Shown: positions 29,191-40,162, counted from the first letter of the stretch. The stretch is DNA of 64,000 bases from Paenibacillus mendelii (GCF_024498075.1 NZ_JANHOF010000002.1:416431-480430), one strand, 5' to 3'. Numbers and translations are program-made. The notes: generated by a model from the sequence alone, not told the origin.

Positions 29191-29358
29191 TCATCCAATT
29201 TTGTCGAATCTGCCGCACATATGAATCGATCTCTTTTTGGATTGCTGCTGCTCCTGCCATTTATCTAAGCTTATGCCTAACTGCTCCAATAATACGGTAA
29301 CTTCTATCGTTTTTTTGGATTTCGCACGCTCTGTAAGCGTTCTCTCTAATACCAGCAT
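29191..29358 (-). CDS. Small protein B with LEQLGI-N4-W motif
   Basis: 55 residues from ATG 29358, 8 bases after GGAGAGG. A longer frame to 29484 has no ribosome site. The centre reads TIEVTVLLEQLGISLDKW, aligned with protein A over LEQLGI-N4-W; the C-terminal tail is basic (SKKRSIHMCGR). The 120-base gap to protein A holds no clear terminator, so the two may be one unit. Function unknown; a partner of the adjacent repressor is a guess from position and pairing. Confidence 0.6.
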   Translation of the reverse strand: MLVLERTLTERAKSKKTIEVTVLLEQLGISLDKWQEQQQSKKRSIHMCGRFDKIG

Positions 29359-29583
29359 TCCAATGACCTCTCCAATCTCTATCTGTATTTCTTGCCACCA
29401 CCTATTATAACCAAAAAAATCCAAAAATGTTGTCGAAGAGCGCGCGCATGAAGTAGCATTCTTTTTGTTTTTTTGTCGTATCATGTTTGTTTTATGGAAA
29501 AATATGTTGGAAGCACTCCCATAGTCTCATCATTAGACTGCTGCCGTATCCAGACCGGGTTAACTTCCTTCCAAACAAAATAA

Positions 29584-29611
29584 ACCCGAGACTCATACCT
29601 GAGTCTCGGGT
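29584..29611 (-). terminator. Terminator of gltB
   Basis: 12-bp arms ACCCGAGACTCA (29584-29595) and TGAGTCTCGGGT (29600-29611). On the minus strand the stem is followed by TTATTTTGTTT. Confidence 0.9.
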
Positions 29612-29630
29612 CTATGTCATGCTTATTCCA

Positions 29631-32600
29631 TTAGTTTCCGCCTACGCGGGCCAATTCCTTCATGTTCGCTTCGAATGCCGCAAGAAGCGCAGCGTCACCG
29701 GTCAAGCCGGTCCGTTCTACCTTCTCGATTTGTTCCAGCATCCGCTTGTAATCCTTCGGAATGATCCGCACGAAATTCTGCAGAGAGGATTCCCAGCTCG
29801 AGAGTACGCGATCACCGATTGCGCTTCCTGTATAACGCACATGGCGCTCGATCAAGCCGCGCAGCTCATTTACGTCATTCTCCGCCTCTACGCGCTCCAG
29901 CAGCACCATCTCCAGGTTGCAGCGCTTGTAGAAGTCGCCTTGCTCGTCGAGCACGTACGCTACGCCGCCAGACATCCCAGCGGCAAAGTTACGGCCCGTT
30001 CCGCCCAGGACAACAACACTTCCGCCTGTCATGTATTCGCAGCCGTGATCGCCTACGCCTTCAACGACGACATTCGCACCGGAGTTCCGTACGGCAAAGC
30101 GTTCGCCCGCGATGCCGCGGATGTAAGCTTGCCCGTTCGTTGCGCCGTAAAGCGCCGTATTGCCAATAATGACATTCTCTTCCGCAGCGAAGGTTGCCTT
30201 CGCTGATGGAGCGACAATAATTTTGCCGCCGGACAAGCCTTTACCTACATAGTCGTTAGAATCGCCTTCCAATGAAAGGGTCATACCCTTCGGTACGAAT
30301 GCACCGAAGCTTTGGCCGGCCGATCCGACGAAGTGGAAGGAAATCGTATCCTCCGGCAAGCCTTTGGCGCCGTAGCGACGGGTTACCTCGCTGCCGACTA
30401 TCGTACCGACAACCCGGTTGGTGTTGCAGATCGGCAATGTTGCCCGTACTTGTTCGCCATTCTCGATTGCAGGCTTCGCCAGCTCGAGCAGATGCTGCAT
30501 GTCCATGGACTCTTCAAGACCATGGTTCTGTTCTTGTACGCAATAACGTGCCGCGTCGCTAGGCAGCTCCGGTTGATGCAGCAGCGGTGTGAGATCGATC
30601 CCTTTTAACTTATAATGATCGATCAGCGATTTCGTTTGGAGACGATCTACGCGGCCGACCATATCGGTGATCTTCCTGAAGCCAAGCTCCGCCATAATTT
30701 CACGAAGCTCTTGAGCTACGAACAGCATATAGTTCACCATGTGGCTCGGATCGCCCATAAACTTCTTGCGCAGCTCCGGATTCTGGGTTGCCACGCCGAC
30801 CGGACACGTATCCAGCTGGCATACGCGCATCATGATACAGCCAAGCACGACAAGCGGAGCAGTGGAGAATCCATACTCCTCAGCGCCAAGCAGCGTTGCA
30901 ATGGCAAGGTCGCGTCCGTTCATGATCTTGCCGTCTGTCTCAACGACAACACGGTCACGCAGATTGTTCAGCATGAGCGTCTGATGCGTCTCGGCAAGCC
31001 CAAGCTCCCATGGCAAGCCTGCATGCCGCATCGAGGCAAGTGGCGATGCGCCTGTACCGCCGTCATATCCGCTGACGAGGATCACGTCTGCACGGCCTTT
31101 GGCTACACCTGCCGCAATGGTTCCTACCCCGACTTCGGATACGAGCTTCACATTAATGCGAGCGCGGGGATTCGCGTTCTTCAAATCGTGTATGAGCTCT
31201 GCCAAGTCTTCGATGGAATAGATGTCGTGATGCGGCGGCGGCGAGATTAGACCCACGCCTGGTGTGGAGCCGCGAACCTCGGCAACCCAAGGATAAACCT
31301 TGCGTCCAGGCAGCTGGCCGCCTTCGCCTGGCTTCGCCCCTTGTGCCATCTTAATTTGAATCTCGTCGGCGTTGACCAAGTAGTTGCTCGTAACGCCGAA
31401 GCGTCCCGATGCGACCTGCTTGATCGCGCTGCGGCGGGAATCACCGTTGGCATCCGGGGTAAACCGGGCCGGATCCTCCCCGCCTTCGCCTGTATTCGAT
31501 TTGCCGCCGATGCGGTTCATCGCGATAGCAAGCGCTTCGTGAGCCTCTTTACTAATCGAGCCGTATGACATCGCACCGGTCTTGAACCGTTTGACGATCG
31601 ATTCGACCGATTCGACTTCTTCAATTGGCACAGGCTGGGCATCATAGTTGAATTCCAATAGGGAACGCAGCGTCAGATGCTTCTTGTCCTCACCTTGAAC
31701 AAGCGCAGAAAACTTCTTATACAGCGTGTAGTTATTCGTCCGTGAAGCCATCTGCAGCGTGTGAATCGTCTGCGGGCTGAACAGATGCTCCTCGCCGTCT
31801 TTACGCCATTGGTATTCGCCGCCGGAATCGAGCTCCTTCACTCGGCCTTCCTGCTCGGAGAATGCACGGTTGTGGTGCTTCAGCGTTTCTTCGGCAATGA
31901 TATCAAGACCGATACCGCCAATCCGGGATTCCGTCCAGGTAAAGTACTCATTGATAAGATCCTTGTTCAAGCCGACCGCTTCAAAAATTTGCGCGCCGCG
32001 GTAGGACTGGATTGTCGAGATACCCATTTTGGACAAAATCTTGACTACGCCCTTCGTCGCTGCCTTGATGTAGTTCTTGATCGCCTTCTCATGCGTAATG
32101 CCCTTGAGCATTCCTTGGTGTATCATATCTTCCAGCGTCTCGAAGGCGAGGTACGGATTAACCGCACTTACCCCGTAACCGAGCAGCAGGGCATAATGAT
32201 GCACTTCCCTTGGCTCGCCGGATTCCAGCAGCAGGCTGACCTTCGTGCGCGTACCCTCGCGGATAAGATGGTGATGCAGCGCGGATACGGCTAGCAGCGC
32301 AGGTATAGCAGCCGTCTGGCGGTCAATGCCGCGGTCCGACAGAATGAGAATGTTATGGCCCTTACCAATGACACGGTCAGCAGCCTCGCACATTTCTGTT
32401 AGAGCTGCCCGCAAGCCTGCTTCACCTTGATCCGCCTCGAAAACGATCGGCAGTGTGATCGATTTAAAGCCAGGACGGCGAACATGTCGCAATTTTGCAA
32501 ATTCTTCATTGGAAAGTATCGGTGTCGCGAGACGAATATGGCGGCAGCTCTCCGGCTCCGGATTGAGCAGATTGCGTTCCGGTCCAATCGTTGTGCCCGT

Positions 32601-34235
32601 CGCAGTAATAATTTCCTCACGGATTGCATCAATCGGAGGATTCGTAACTTGGGCGAACAGCTGCTTGAAGTAGTTGTACAACCGCTGTGGACGTTCGGAC
32701 AGCACGGCGAGCGGAGCGTCATAGCCCATAGACGAGATTGGCTCCATTCCGGTTCCTGCCATCGGCTCGAGTACTTTGCGCAAATCCTCGAACGTGTAGC
32801 CGAACGCCTGCTGACGCCGCTCCACGGATTCATGATCCGGTTCAGGCAGCTCACGCGCATCCGGCAGATCATCCAAGCCGACAAGATGCTCGTCGAGCCA
32901 TTCACGGTAAGGATGCTCCGTTGTAATCTTCTGCTTTACCTCTTCGTCGGAGATGATGCGGCCTTCCTTCGTATCGATCAGCAGCATCCGACCAGGGCGA
33001 AGACGGTCTTTATATAGAATGTTCTCAGGATCGACAGGTACGGTGCCCGCTTCAGAGCCAAGAATGATAACATCGTCCTTGGTCACATAGTAGCGCGCCG
33101 GGCGCAGACCGTTCCGGTCAAGAATCGCGCCAATCTGCGTGCCGTCTGTAAACGCCATAGCAGCCGGACCGTCCCATGGTTCCATTAATGTACTGTGATA
33201 TTCGTAGAAAGCTTTCTTGTCATCGTTCATGCTCTCATGGTTCGACCATGGCTCCGGAACCATCATCATGGCTGCGTGCGGAAGCGAACGACCGGATAGA
33301 TATAGGAATTCCAGCGTGTTGTCGAACATCGCCGTATCAGAACCGTCGGGATTGATAATGGGTTTTATTTTGTCCATGTCCGCGCCGAATAATTCGCTCG
33401 CGAATAAGGTTTGGCGGGCATGCATCCAGTTCACATTGCCGCGAAGGGTATTGATTTCGCCGTTGTGAATCAGATAGCGATAGGGATGGGCACGTTCCCA
33501 GCTAGGAAATGTGTTGGTGGAGAAACGCGAATGGACCAAAGCAATTGCCGTTTCAACCGTCTCATCGTTCAATTCGACATAGAAAGAGCGTACCTGCTCC
33601 GTTGTCAGCATGCCTTTGTAGACGATCTTCTTGCTGGATAGGCTGGAGAAGTAGAAGCTGTCCCCGCCTTCGGCGCCGGAGTAACGAATCGCGTGCTCCG
33701 CCCGCTTGCGAATAACATACAGCTTGCGCTCGAACGCAAGCTCTTCCTGCTGCCCTGCCCCTTTACTTATAAATACTTGACGAACATACGGTTTCGCGGC
33801 TTTTGCCGACTTCCCCAGCTTCTCGTCATTCGTCGGAACAGTCCGAAAGCCAAGAAGCGTCTGGCCTTCCTCACGAATGATGGCCTCAAGCTCGGCCTCC
33901 TGCCTGCTGCGCACCGTCTCGTCCTGAGACATGAACAGCATGCCAACCGCATAATCGCCGTTATCCGGCAGATGGATTCCAAGACCTTTAAGCTCGCGAA
34001 CAAAGAAGGTGTGCGGGATTTGCAGCATAATGCCTGCTCCGTCCCCCGTATTCGGCTCGCTGCCTTGGCCACCGCGGTGTTCCATGTTCTCCAGCACCGT
34101 TAGCGCCTGAAGAACGATCTCATGCGACTTTCTACCCTTAATATTGGCTACGAAGCCCATTCCGCAAGCATCTTTCTCAAATTGCGGATCGTACAAACCT
34201 TGTTTCTGCGGCAGTCCCACCCGATTCTCTTTCAT
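29631..34235 (-). CDS. gltB: Glutamate synthase large subunit
   Basis: Full-length 1534-residue enzyme that makes glutamate from glutamine and 2-oxoglutarate. In order: class II glutaminase domain with the nucleophile in DACGMGF after a propeptide of about 20 residues, central domain, FMN domain with the Fe-S cysteines in [15 protein letters not shown], and a GxGxG beta-helix at the C terminus. ATG 34235 is 9 bases after AGGAAGG. No gltD lies nearby, so the small subunit must be encoded elsewhere. A GlnR/TnrA-type box sits 224 bases upstream. Confidence 0.96.
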   Translation of the reverse strand: MKENRVGLPQKQGLYDPQFEKDACGMGFVANIKGRKSHEIVLQALTVLENMEHRGGQGSEPNTGDGAGIMLQIPHTFFVRELKGLGIHLPDNGDYAVGMLFMSQDETVRSRQEAELEAIIREEGQTLLGFRTVPTNDEKLGKSAKAAKPYVRQVFISKGAGQQEELAFERKLYVIRKRAEHAIRYSGAEGGDSFYFSSLSSKKIVYKGMLTTEQVRSFYVELNDETVETAIALVHSRFSTNTFPSWERAHPYRYLIHNGEINTLRGNVNWMHARQTLFASELFGADMDKIKPIINPDGSDTAMFDNTLEFLYLSGRSLPHAAMMMVPEPWSNHESMNDDKKAFYEYHSTLMEPWDGPAAMAFTDGTQIGAILDRNGLRPARYYVTKDDVIILGSEAGTVPVDPENILYKDRLRPGRMLLIDTKEGRIISDEEVKQKITTEHPYREWLDEHLVGLDDLPDARELPEPDHESVERRQQAFGYTFEDLRKVLEPMAGTGMEPISSMGYDAPLAVLSERPQRLYNYFKQLFAQVTNPPIDAIREEIITATGTTIGPERNLLNPEPESCRHIRLATPILSNEEFAKLRHVRRPGFKSITLPIVFEADQGEAGLRAALTEMCEAADRVIGKGHNILILSDRGIDRQTAAIPALLAVSALHHHLIREGTRTKVSLLLESGEPREVHHYALLLGYGVSAVNPYLAFETLEDMIHQGMLKGITHEKAIKNYIKAATKGVVKILSKMGISTIQSYRGAQIFEAVGLNKDLINEYFTWTESRIGGIGLDIIAEETLKHHNRAFSEQEGRVKELDSGGEYQWRKDGEEHLFSPQTIHTLQMASRTNNYTLYKKFSALVQGEDKKHLTLRSLLEFNYDAQPVPIEEVESVESIVKRFKTGAMSYGSISKEAHEALAIAMNRIGGKSNTGEGGEDPARFTPDANGDSRRSAIKQVASGRFGVTSNYLVNADEIQIKMAQGAKPGEGGQLPGRKVYPWVAEVRGSTPGVGLISPPPHHDIYSIEDLAELIHDLKNANPRARINVKLVSEVGVGTIAAGVAKGRADVILVSGYDGGTGASPLASMRHAGLPWELGLAETHQTLMLNNLRDRVVVETDGKIMNGRDLAIATLLGAEEYGFSTAPLVVLGCIMMRVCQLDTCPVGVATQNPELRKKFMGDPSHMVNYMLFVAQELREIMAELGFRKITDMVGRVDRLQTKSLIDHYKLKGIDLTPLLHQPELPSDAARYCVQEQNHGLEESMDMQHLLELAKPAIENGEQVRATLPICNTNRVVGTIVGSEVTRRYGAKGLPEDTISFHFVGSAGQSFGAFVPKGMTLSLEGDSNDYVGKGLSGGKIIVAPSAKATFAAEENVIIGNTALYGATNGQAYIRGIAGERFAVRNSGANVVVEGVGDHGCEYMTGGSVVVLGGTGRNFAAGMSGGVAYVLDEQGDFYKRCNLEMVLLERVEAENDVNELRGLIERHVRYTGSAIGDRVLSSWESSLQNFVRIIPKDYKRMLEQIEKVERTGLTGDAALLAAFEANMKELARVGGN

Positions 34236-34458
34236 TGCATGCAACCTTCCTATGAAAAAATTTTTGTATAGGCCTTATTCATAACGCTATCGCTTCATAT
34301 TTGAAGCATAATCGCTTAGAATGTAAAGGAATGCATCCTCGACCGCTCGACCTTGATGACCATTGGGACGACTAAACAATGCTTCCATATTGCTGTATGC
34401 TGCTTTCACGGCATCGCCATCCTAGGATGGCACAGCTGATAGGACAAAATCTTTGTTC

Positions 34459-34475
34459 TGTTATTTTATCTCACA
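34459..34475. promoter_or_regulatory. GlnR/TnrA-type box upstream of gltB
   Basis: TGTTA-TTTTATC-TCACA matches the nitrogen-control consensus TGTNA-N7-TNACA at every fixed position. It lies between gltB and the divergent SGNH-hydrolase gene. TnrA represses gltAB in B. subtilis, which fits. The 378-base gap also holds a perfect palindrome GCCATCCTAGGATGGC (34417-34432) of unknown role and an inverted repeat ATCTCACA/TGTGAGAT (34469-34489) overlapping the box. Confidence 0.6.
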
Positions 34476-34622
34476 TCACCCTGTGAGATCAATTTAATAT
34501 TTTTTATGGTCATGATAAGAGATCTTTTGCAGTAACGCGTCGAATGTTGGCGAAAGCCTTCAAACCCAGTAATAAAGCCTCATCCGATACATCATAAAAG
34601 TGTGAAAAGGGAAGTGAACGTA

Positions 34623-35987
34623 TTGTCTAGAAAGTTCAGGAAATCGCAATTGACCGCCGCTGCACTGTCTGCAGCCCTGCTTGCAGGCTCGCTGCCAGCA
34701 GCCGCTTCAGCCCAAAGCGTGAGAGCCGCTGTTCAGGAAAACATCCTCCTGGCACAGCCGCTCATTTCGCTTTTCGCTGCTGCAGCAAGCGAAAGCGTCA
34801 ATCCGGCAGAAGTCTCTGCCTTATTCCGCATTGTGGCGGTTGGTGATTCCATCACGGTCGGCTACGAGCTTGGCATGAACGAGAAATCGACCGTCTACGG
34901 ATACGTCGACCGGCTTTATGAGCAGGCCCTTTATCACGGGGCTGCCGAAACACAGAACTTCGGCATTCTCGGATTGAAGTCAGCCGGCTTGAATCGCTGG
35001 CTCGAAGCGACGGAGCAAGGACTGCCCATTAGCGCGGAGGAGGCCCAGGCGGGCATCACGAAGTATCCGAACGCGACGCAGACGATTGCCAAGTCAGCGG
35101 AATTGCGCAGCGCGCTCGCTCAAGCCGATCTCATCGTCATGACGATCGGAGGCAATGATTTCCTCCCGCTGTTCGATGAGATAAGAACACGCACCGTCAC
35201 TCCGGAAGAGCTCGGAGGCTTGATGGATACGGTGCTGGAGAGCTATATCAGCGCCTTAGAAGGCTCGCTGCGCTCCATTGCGAAGGTTAACCCCAAAGCT
35301 CAAATCGTGCTGACCGATCAATATTTGCCGGTACCGAAGCCTTCCAAGCTGAATAAGGCGGTTACGGAGGAACAATATGCGGTGCTGCTGCATGGCGTAT
35401 CCAAGCTCCATGAGCAGGTGGATGCTTTAGCCGTGAAGCTGGAAGGCGAAGGCGGCCATGTCATAATCGCGAACGTATCCGAGCCTTTCGCCGGCCACGA
35501 GCTCTCATACACTTCTATTATCCAAGGAGACAGCCATCCGAAGCAAGCGGGCTACGACGTTATTGCCGAGGCCTTCGCCAAGGGAATCTGGGGCTCGTAC
35601 CGCAAACCGCTGCCGCTTCCGGCAGGCGCGCCACTGCATGTGATCGTGAACGGCAAGGAAGTAGCCGGGGGCAATAAGCCGATTGTCAAGAACGGGACTA
35701 CCTTCCTTCCTATGCGAGATACCGCAAATGCGCTAGGCGCAACACTGGGCTGGGACGGGAAGACGCAGACCGCAACGATTAAAGCCGATGGTATCGAAGT
35801 AGCCTTCACAATCGGCGCCAAGACGATGAAGGTGAATGGGCAGTCCCTTGCCCTGGAAACACCCGCTTATCTGGAGAAGACCGGTAAAACCTCATCCACC
35901 TACTTGCCGCTTGCCGCGCTTACCAGAGGATTGGGTTATCAGGTTACATACCGCAAGCCTATTCAGACGGTGTTTATCAATTCCTAA
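34623..35987 (+). CDS. Secreted SGNH/GDSL hydrolase with copper-amine-oxidase-N stalk domain
   Basis: 454 residues with an N-terminal signal peptide cut near AAASAQS. The SGNH domain (about 60-320) has VAVGDSITVG (Ser), TIGGNDF (Gly/Asn) and GDSHPKQAGY (Asp/His). The last 110 residues form a stalk domain common on Paenibacillus cell-surface proteins (IVKNGTTFLPMRDTANALGA). It is probably an esterase, for example deacetylating wall or polysaccharide. Start TTG 34623 lies 10 bases after AAGGGA; an in-frame GTG at 34602 lies upstream of that site. Confidence 0.85.
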   Translation: MSRKFRKSQLTAAALSAALLAGSLPAAASAQSVRAAVQENILLAQPLISLFAAAASESVNPAEVSALFRIVAVGDSITVGYELGMNEKSTVYGYVDRLYEQALYHGAAETQNFGILGLKSAGLNRWLEATEQGLPISAEEAQAGITKYPNATQTIAKSAELRSALAQADLIVMTIGGNDFLPLFDEIRTRTVTPEELGGLMDTVLESYISALEGSLRSIAKVNPKAQIVLTDQYLPVPKPSKLNKAVTEEQYAVLLHGVSKLHEQVDALAVKLEGEGGHVIIANVSEPFAGHELSYTSIIQGDSHPKQAGYDVIAEAFAKGIWGSYRKPLPLPAGAPLHVIVNGKEVAGGNKPIVKNGTTFLPMRDTANALGATLGWDGKTQTATIKADGIEVAFTIGAKTMKVNGQSLALETPAYLEKTGKTSSTYLPLAALTRGLGYQVTYRKPIQTVFINS

Positions 35988-36013
35988 CGACCACCAAGTA
36001 TAGATGATACACA

Positions 36014-36078
36014 AAGCGCCCCATTGGCCGCCTAACAGGAGATGCTTCCGTCTCCCTTGGGCGGTTCGTGGGGCGCTT
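36014..36078. terminator. Bidirectional terminator between the SGNH hydrolase and TetR genes
   Basis: Outer arms AAGCGCCCCA (36014-36023) and TGGGGCGCTT (36069-36078), with an inner GCCGCC/GGGCGG pairing. It sits between two convergent genes. Confidence 0.75.
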
Positions 36079-36087
36079 CTTGATCGT

Positions 36088-36681
36088 CTACTTCGCGGCC
36101 AAACCGTTCTGAAGCAGTGCGGCAGCGTATTCCGCAATGGCTTCTTGGCTGAGCGCTTCATGACGCTTGCTCCAATCTACGGATAAGGCTACGTACATCT
36201 TCAGCATGACCAGAGCCGTTAAGGCCGGATCGACCGGACGCAGCTCTCCCTTGTCCACAGCCGATGCCACTTCATCGCGGATAAAACTGACGATTACCTG
36301 TTCCAAATGGTCAATACCGGCCTTCGCCATCGGCGTGCCAATATCTCGAACCTCCTGAGAGAGCTTGACAATGAGCTCATGCTTTTCACGGAATTGCAGC
36401 AGCTCCCGGAGGACTGACGTCAAATTATAAAAGAATGGCTTCTCTCGATCGATGGTTCGCAAAGCAAGAGAACGCAGCTCAGCGGTCAGACTTTCGATGA
36501 TCTCATTAAAGAGCTCTTCCTTCGTGGCAAAGAACGTGTAGATGGTTCCTTTGCCAACTGCGGCGATTTTGGATACGAGCTCCATGGTCGTCGCTTTATA
36601 ACCAAACATTGCGAATGACTGACCTGCAGCCTCTACGATTTGTTGTCTACGGTCGATCGGTTTTTTTGTTGCTTCCGTCAT
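36088..36681 (-). CDS. TetR-family transcriptional regulator
   Basis: 197 residues from ATG 36681, 8 bases after AGGAGG. The N-terminal helix-turn-helix reads RRQQIVEAAGQSFAMFGYKATTMELVSKIAAVGKGTIYTFFATKEELF; the C-terminal ligand domain is not recognisable. It is divergent from the ugtP-like gene, with about 460 bases between (36682-37140). I see no clear operator there, only AT-rich sequence with scattered -10-like boxes. It may control its own gene or the glucosyltransferase. Confidence 0.85.
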   Translation of the reverse strand: MTEATKKPIDRRQQIVEAAGQSFAMFGYKATTMELVSKIAAVGKGTIYTFFATKEELFNEIIESLTAELRSLALRTIDREKPFFYNLTSVLRELLQFREKHELIVKLSQEVRDIGTPMAKAGIDHLEQVIVSFIRDEVASAVDKGELRPVDPALTALVMLKMYVALSVDWSKRHEALSQEAIAEYAAALLQNGLAAK

Positions 36682-37140
36682 CGCCACAGCCTCCTTCTCG
36701 ATCATTTCATAAAACTGCCCAATAATTGACCAAATCCTAAATTCAGTCATGTAGTCATTGGATGCATCTTATCATACAATTAACTGGATCGCAATGTGGC
36801 GGTGCCCGTTTGAAAATAAGTAAAATAAATGCGTAACAATATGCAAGCTTTGGAATCATTTATATAATGTAGATTATGATGTTTCATTATTTTAACCGGT
36901 GAATGCATCTTTTTGCTCATGATGTTCGTCTGATCATTGTACCCATGACCTGAGGGGTGCATCTCACCTCTTTATATAAATTTTAGAAAAGAAATCACGA
37001 TATCTAAGGCCATGGTCTCATTTGCAATCTTGTTTTAGATGTCCTCGCATCGTAATATGGTATAAGAGACAGGCACGACTTACTATTGAAGGACTTCGAT
37101 AGAAGTTTTTCTCATCTTTGAGGGAGAAGCAGGTGAGAAG

Positions 37141-38256
37141 ATGCATAAGAAACGAGTGCTTTTGCTCTCGGAAGGATTCGGCTCCGGACATACCCAAGCT
37201 GCATATGCTCTCGCCGTCGGGCTTCGTGAGTTAGATCCGACCGTTCAGACACGTGTCATTGAGCTTGGCAAATTTCTTAATCCGGTACTCGGGCCCATGA
37301 TCGTGAATGCATACCGCAAGACGGTGAGCAAACAACCGAAGCTGGTTGGCATCGTCTATCGCAGACAATATAAAAAATCACTCAACCGGCTTACACAGCT
37401 CGCGCTGCACCGGATTTTTTATACACATACGTCTCAAGTCATTTCCCAGCTTAAGCCCGATCTGATCGTCTGTACGCACCCTGTACCGAATGCAGTCGTT
37501 TCCAGGTTGAAGCGGCTTGGGCTGGATGTTCCGCTTTATACATTGATTACCGATTATGATGCCCATGGAACATGGACGAGTCCGGAGGTCACCAAATATT
37601 TGGTGTCGACGCCTCTCGTGAAGAAGAAATTGACCGATCGTGGAATACCCGATAGCCGAATCGAAGTAACAGGAATACCGGTTCACCCGAATTTCTGGCA
37701 TACGCATGACAAGCCGGAGCTTCAATCGCAGTTTGATCTAAAACCGATGCCCACGGTCCTTATTATGGGCGGGGGCTGGGGAATTCTGTACAGCGATAAC
37801 CTGCTGGAATATATGACGCGTTGGCGCGACAGCATTCAGCTCATCTATTGTGTAGGCAATAACGAGCGTGCCCGTGAGAAAATGCTCTCCGACCCGATCT
37901 TCCAGCATCCGAATATTCGCGTTCTTGGCTTCACCAGGGAAGTCAGCAAGCTGATGGACGTCTCGGATTTGCTCATAACCAAGCCAGGCGGGATGACATG
38001 TACCGAAGGACTCAGCAAGGGCATACCGATGCTGTTCTACGAGCCGATTCCCGGACAAGAAGAGCAGAACTGCGAATATTTTGTTCAGAATGGTTTTGGA
38101 GAAATGCTCGATTCAACCGAAACCATCGACAAGTGGTTTTCACTTATCCAGGAACCATATGCGTCTGTTCAGTTCAGGCGCAACCTCATGACGAAGCGCA
38201 ATCAACAATATAACCCGACTCAATGCTCCCGTGCCGTCCTGCAGCTGCTGCAGTGA
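37141..38256 (+). CDS. Processive diacylglycerol glucosyltransferase (GT28, UgtP type)
   Basis: 371 residues: GFGSGHTQAAYAL nucleotide loop of MGDG-synthase/MurG enzymes, THPVPNAV in the acceptor domain, MGGGWGI and KPGGMTCTEGLSKGIPMLFYEPIPGQEEQN in the donor domain. It transfers glucose from UDP-glucose to diacylglycerol, giving membrane glycolipid and the lipoteichoic acid anchor, at the inner face of the membrane. ATG 37141 follows AGGTGA. GalU in the exopolysaccharide operon could share the UDP-glucose pool. Confidence 0.85.
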   Translation: MHKKRVLLLSEGFGSGHTQAAYALAVGLRELDPTVQTRVIELGKFLNPVLGPMIVNAYRKTVSKQPKLVGIVYRRQYKKSLNRLTQLALHRIFYTHTSQVISQLKPDLIVCTHPVPNAVVSRLKRLGLDVPLYTLITDYDAHGTWTSPEVTKYLVSTPLVKKKLTDRGIPDSRIEVTGIPVHPNFWHTHDKPELQSQFDLKPMPTVLIMGGGWGILYSDNLLEYMTRWRDSIQLIYCVGNNERAREKMLSDPIFQHPNIRVLGFTREVSKLMDVSDLLITKPGGMTCTEGLSKGIPMLFYEPIPGQEEQNCEYFVQNGFGEMLDSTETIDKWFSLIQEPYASVQFRRNLMTKRNQQYNPTQCSRAVLQLLQ

Positions 38257-38318
38257 CGGTTTTTTCCCCACAACCGCCGTACAGTCCTTAACTATCGTCT
38301 TATCTTACGTTCAATCAC

Positions 38319-38355
38319 AGAGAAGGGACCTCCAGCAGCGGAAGGTCCCTTCTCT
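38319..38355. terminator. Bidirectional terminator between ugtP-like and NlpC/P60 genes
   Basis: Perfect 13-bp arms AGAGAAGGGACCT (38319-38331) and AGGTCCCTTCTCT (38343-38355) with an 11-base loop between convergent genes. Confidence 0.8.
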
Positions 38356-38379
38356 TGTGATTCTATCCATTGAACTTCT

Positions 38380-39378
38380 CTACAGGGCGCTTCCCCCGTA
38401 CAAGAAGCGGTATTCCCAATGCTTGCCGGCAATGCTGTCCGTTCGCACTCCGCCAGATTCCTTGGAGTACGTATGTAGAATTTGTCCGTTGCCGAGGTAA
38501 ATCCCGACATGCGTAATCGTGGCCTTCGACTTGTTAACGCCGGAGTACGAGGAAGCTTTCGTCCCTTTATAGGACATGAAGAACATCAAGTCGCCGCGCT
38601 TGAGCTGATGCCAGTCGGAAACTGCGTTTCCTTTATTCTTTACATAGCTGCCCTGCTGCCTAGAATCGGCAGGCAGTATGGCATTAATCGCATCGCGGAA
38701 AGCCGTTCGTACAAAATCCGAGCAGTCGAAGGTTGAATTGTTATTGCGGTTGGATCCATACTCGTATGGCGTCCCCAGATATTTCATGCCGGCTTTAATG
38801 ATGGCCTCGACGGCTTGTCCGCCGTTCACAACGCCTGAATTACCGTTCGAGCCTCCGCCCGGTACCGTTTGTCCTGCATTGACCTTTATATATTTCGAAC
38901 TCGTACTGACATAACCTTTGACACCCTTGGAATCCCGCACTTCATACCAATATTTGTTTGGCTGGCCGGTTACCGTTACATTCTCGCCCTTCTGTAGATA
39001 ACGGATCCGTGATGCATCCGTAGCAGGTGATTGGCGGAATGACACGGAGGCTACAATGACCGCATTTCCGTTCGTGCTGCCGACTGTACCGCCGGACGCG
39101 GCACCTTCAAGCGCGATGTATTTAGCATTCGAGGAAACATAACCGATTTTCCCGCTGCGATCCTGAACCTGATACCAGTAATCATTCACTTCGTTTAAGA
39201 CGGATACTTCCTCACCCTTCTTCAAATAACGCACCACGTTGGAAGATGTGGATGGACGGTCCCTGAAGCTGACGGATGATTGAACCTCCGCGGTCTGCTG
39301 GGCTGCCATTGCAGCCGGTAGAGAAATGGATGCGGCAAGGATTGTTGCCAAAGTTAGCGCTGTAATCTTCTTATTCAT
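38380..39378 (-). CDS. Secreted NlpC/P60 peptidoglycan endopeptidase with two SH3b domains
   Basis: 332 residues from ATG 39378, 8 bases after GGAGG. Signal peptide MNKKITALTLATILAASISLPAAMA; two SH3 type 3 domains (about 33-90 and 105-165) that bind wall peptides; a Gly/Asn-rich linker; and a C-terminal NlpC/P60 domain with catalytic Cys in STFDCSDFV and His in ITHVGIYLGNG. It cuts stem peptides of peptidoglycan outside the cell, in growth or wall turnover. Confidence 0.92.
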   Translation of the reverse strand: MNKKITALTLATILAASISLPAAMAAQQTAEVQSSVSFRDRPSTSSNVVRYLKKGEEVSVLNEVNDYWYQVQDRSGKIGYVSSNAKYIALEGAASGGTVGSTNGNAVIVASVSFRQSPATDASRIRYLQKGENVTVTGQPNKYWYEVRDSKGVKGYVSTSSKYIKVNAGQTVPGGGSNGNSGVVNGGQAVEAIIKAGMKYLGTPYEYGSNRNNNSTFDCSDFVRTAFRDAINAILPADSRQQGSYVKNKGNAVSDWHQLKRGDLMFFMSYKGTKASSYSGVNKSKATITHVGIYLGNGQILHTYSKESGGVRTDSIAGKHWEYRFLYGGSAL

Positions 39379-39547
39379 CTGAGTAACCTCCATAGCTGTT
39401 AGTAAGATTAGCGGTCCTGTTTCGACATGTTTGTCCTGTTATTCATTCTACGTTCGCCTTACGGGAACACATATCGTTCGCTCGTCTCATTTTCCGATGG
39501 CATATAGTTCCTCGATGATATCTGTAAGCGTTTACTTTTCCACGCAA

Positions 39548-39614
39548 AAAAGGCGCTCCCCAAGAAAGGCCAGCGTAATGGAACGCTTACCAGTTCTTGC
39601 ATTGAGCGCCTTTT
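39548..39614. other. Long imperfect hairpin in a gene-free stretch
   Basis: Nested pairings AAAAGGCGCTC/GAGCGCCTTTT (39548-39558 with 39604-39614), CAAGAA/TTCTTG and AGCG/CGCT give one 67-base stem. It occupies a 394-base gap (39379-39772) with no gene. The A and T ends would let it terminate in either direction; a small MITE remnant is the alternative. Confidence 0.5.
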
Positions 39615-39772
39615 CATTCCCTCAAAACCCAGTCCCGGAAACAAGACCTTTGTACTATCCAATATATCCCGGATTATAGGACCTAGTAAATTATACCACT
39701 GGGTCTCAAACCGCATTATCGGGATGGATCATTCACTTTTTTGACAATTGCGCGATCTCCACGCTCGGTAAA

Positions 39773-40012
39773 CTAGGCTAATTCTCCTATCTGCGGCAAT
39801 GAATGATCCAGTGCGACAGGCAGCTGTCCCTTGTTCGTCACCTTTACGATAGCATCCAAACGGTTCGTTGAATCCAGTACGGACTGATACTCAGCCTTAT
39901 CGATGGACGGATGGGCGACCACTTCTCCCGTATGATAATACAGATGAAGAATACCACTCTCCTCATTATAGGAGCAGAAAGCAATTTGTTTGGACTCGAT
40001 CGGTACCAGCAT
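39773..40012 (-). CDS. Small KTSC-like domain protein
   Basis: 79 residues; ATG 40012 is 7 bases after GGAGG. The pattern of IAFCSYNEESGILHLYYHTGEVVAHPSIDKAEYQSVLDS resembles the KTSC domain (short beta-sheet protein of unknown function found in many bacteria). No signal peptide. It stands alone between two unrelated genes. Confidence 0.65.
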   Translation of the reverse strand: MLVPIESKQIAFCSYNEESGILHLYYHTGEVVAHPSIDKAEYQSVLDSTNRLDAIVKVTNKGQLPVALDHSLPQIGELA

Positions 40013-40162
40013 GTGAACACCTCCACAAATTTTTTACGAGAAATAGGGTCTTTGACTAAATTGTATGTGATGGGGCTTGAATTTCTTCCCGTTATTTCAA
40101 GTAACCTGCCTCATTGCAGCTTTATCCTATACATACCCATATTTCAGCGGCTTAACGCGAAA

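Noticed and set aside
34245-34622. T-box or other riboswitch before gltB
   Set aside because: No T-box sequence, specifier stem or antiterminator pairing is visible; only the GlnR-type box and palindromes.
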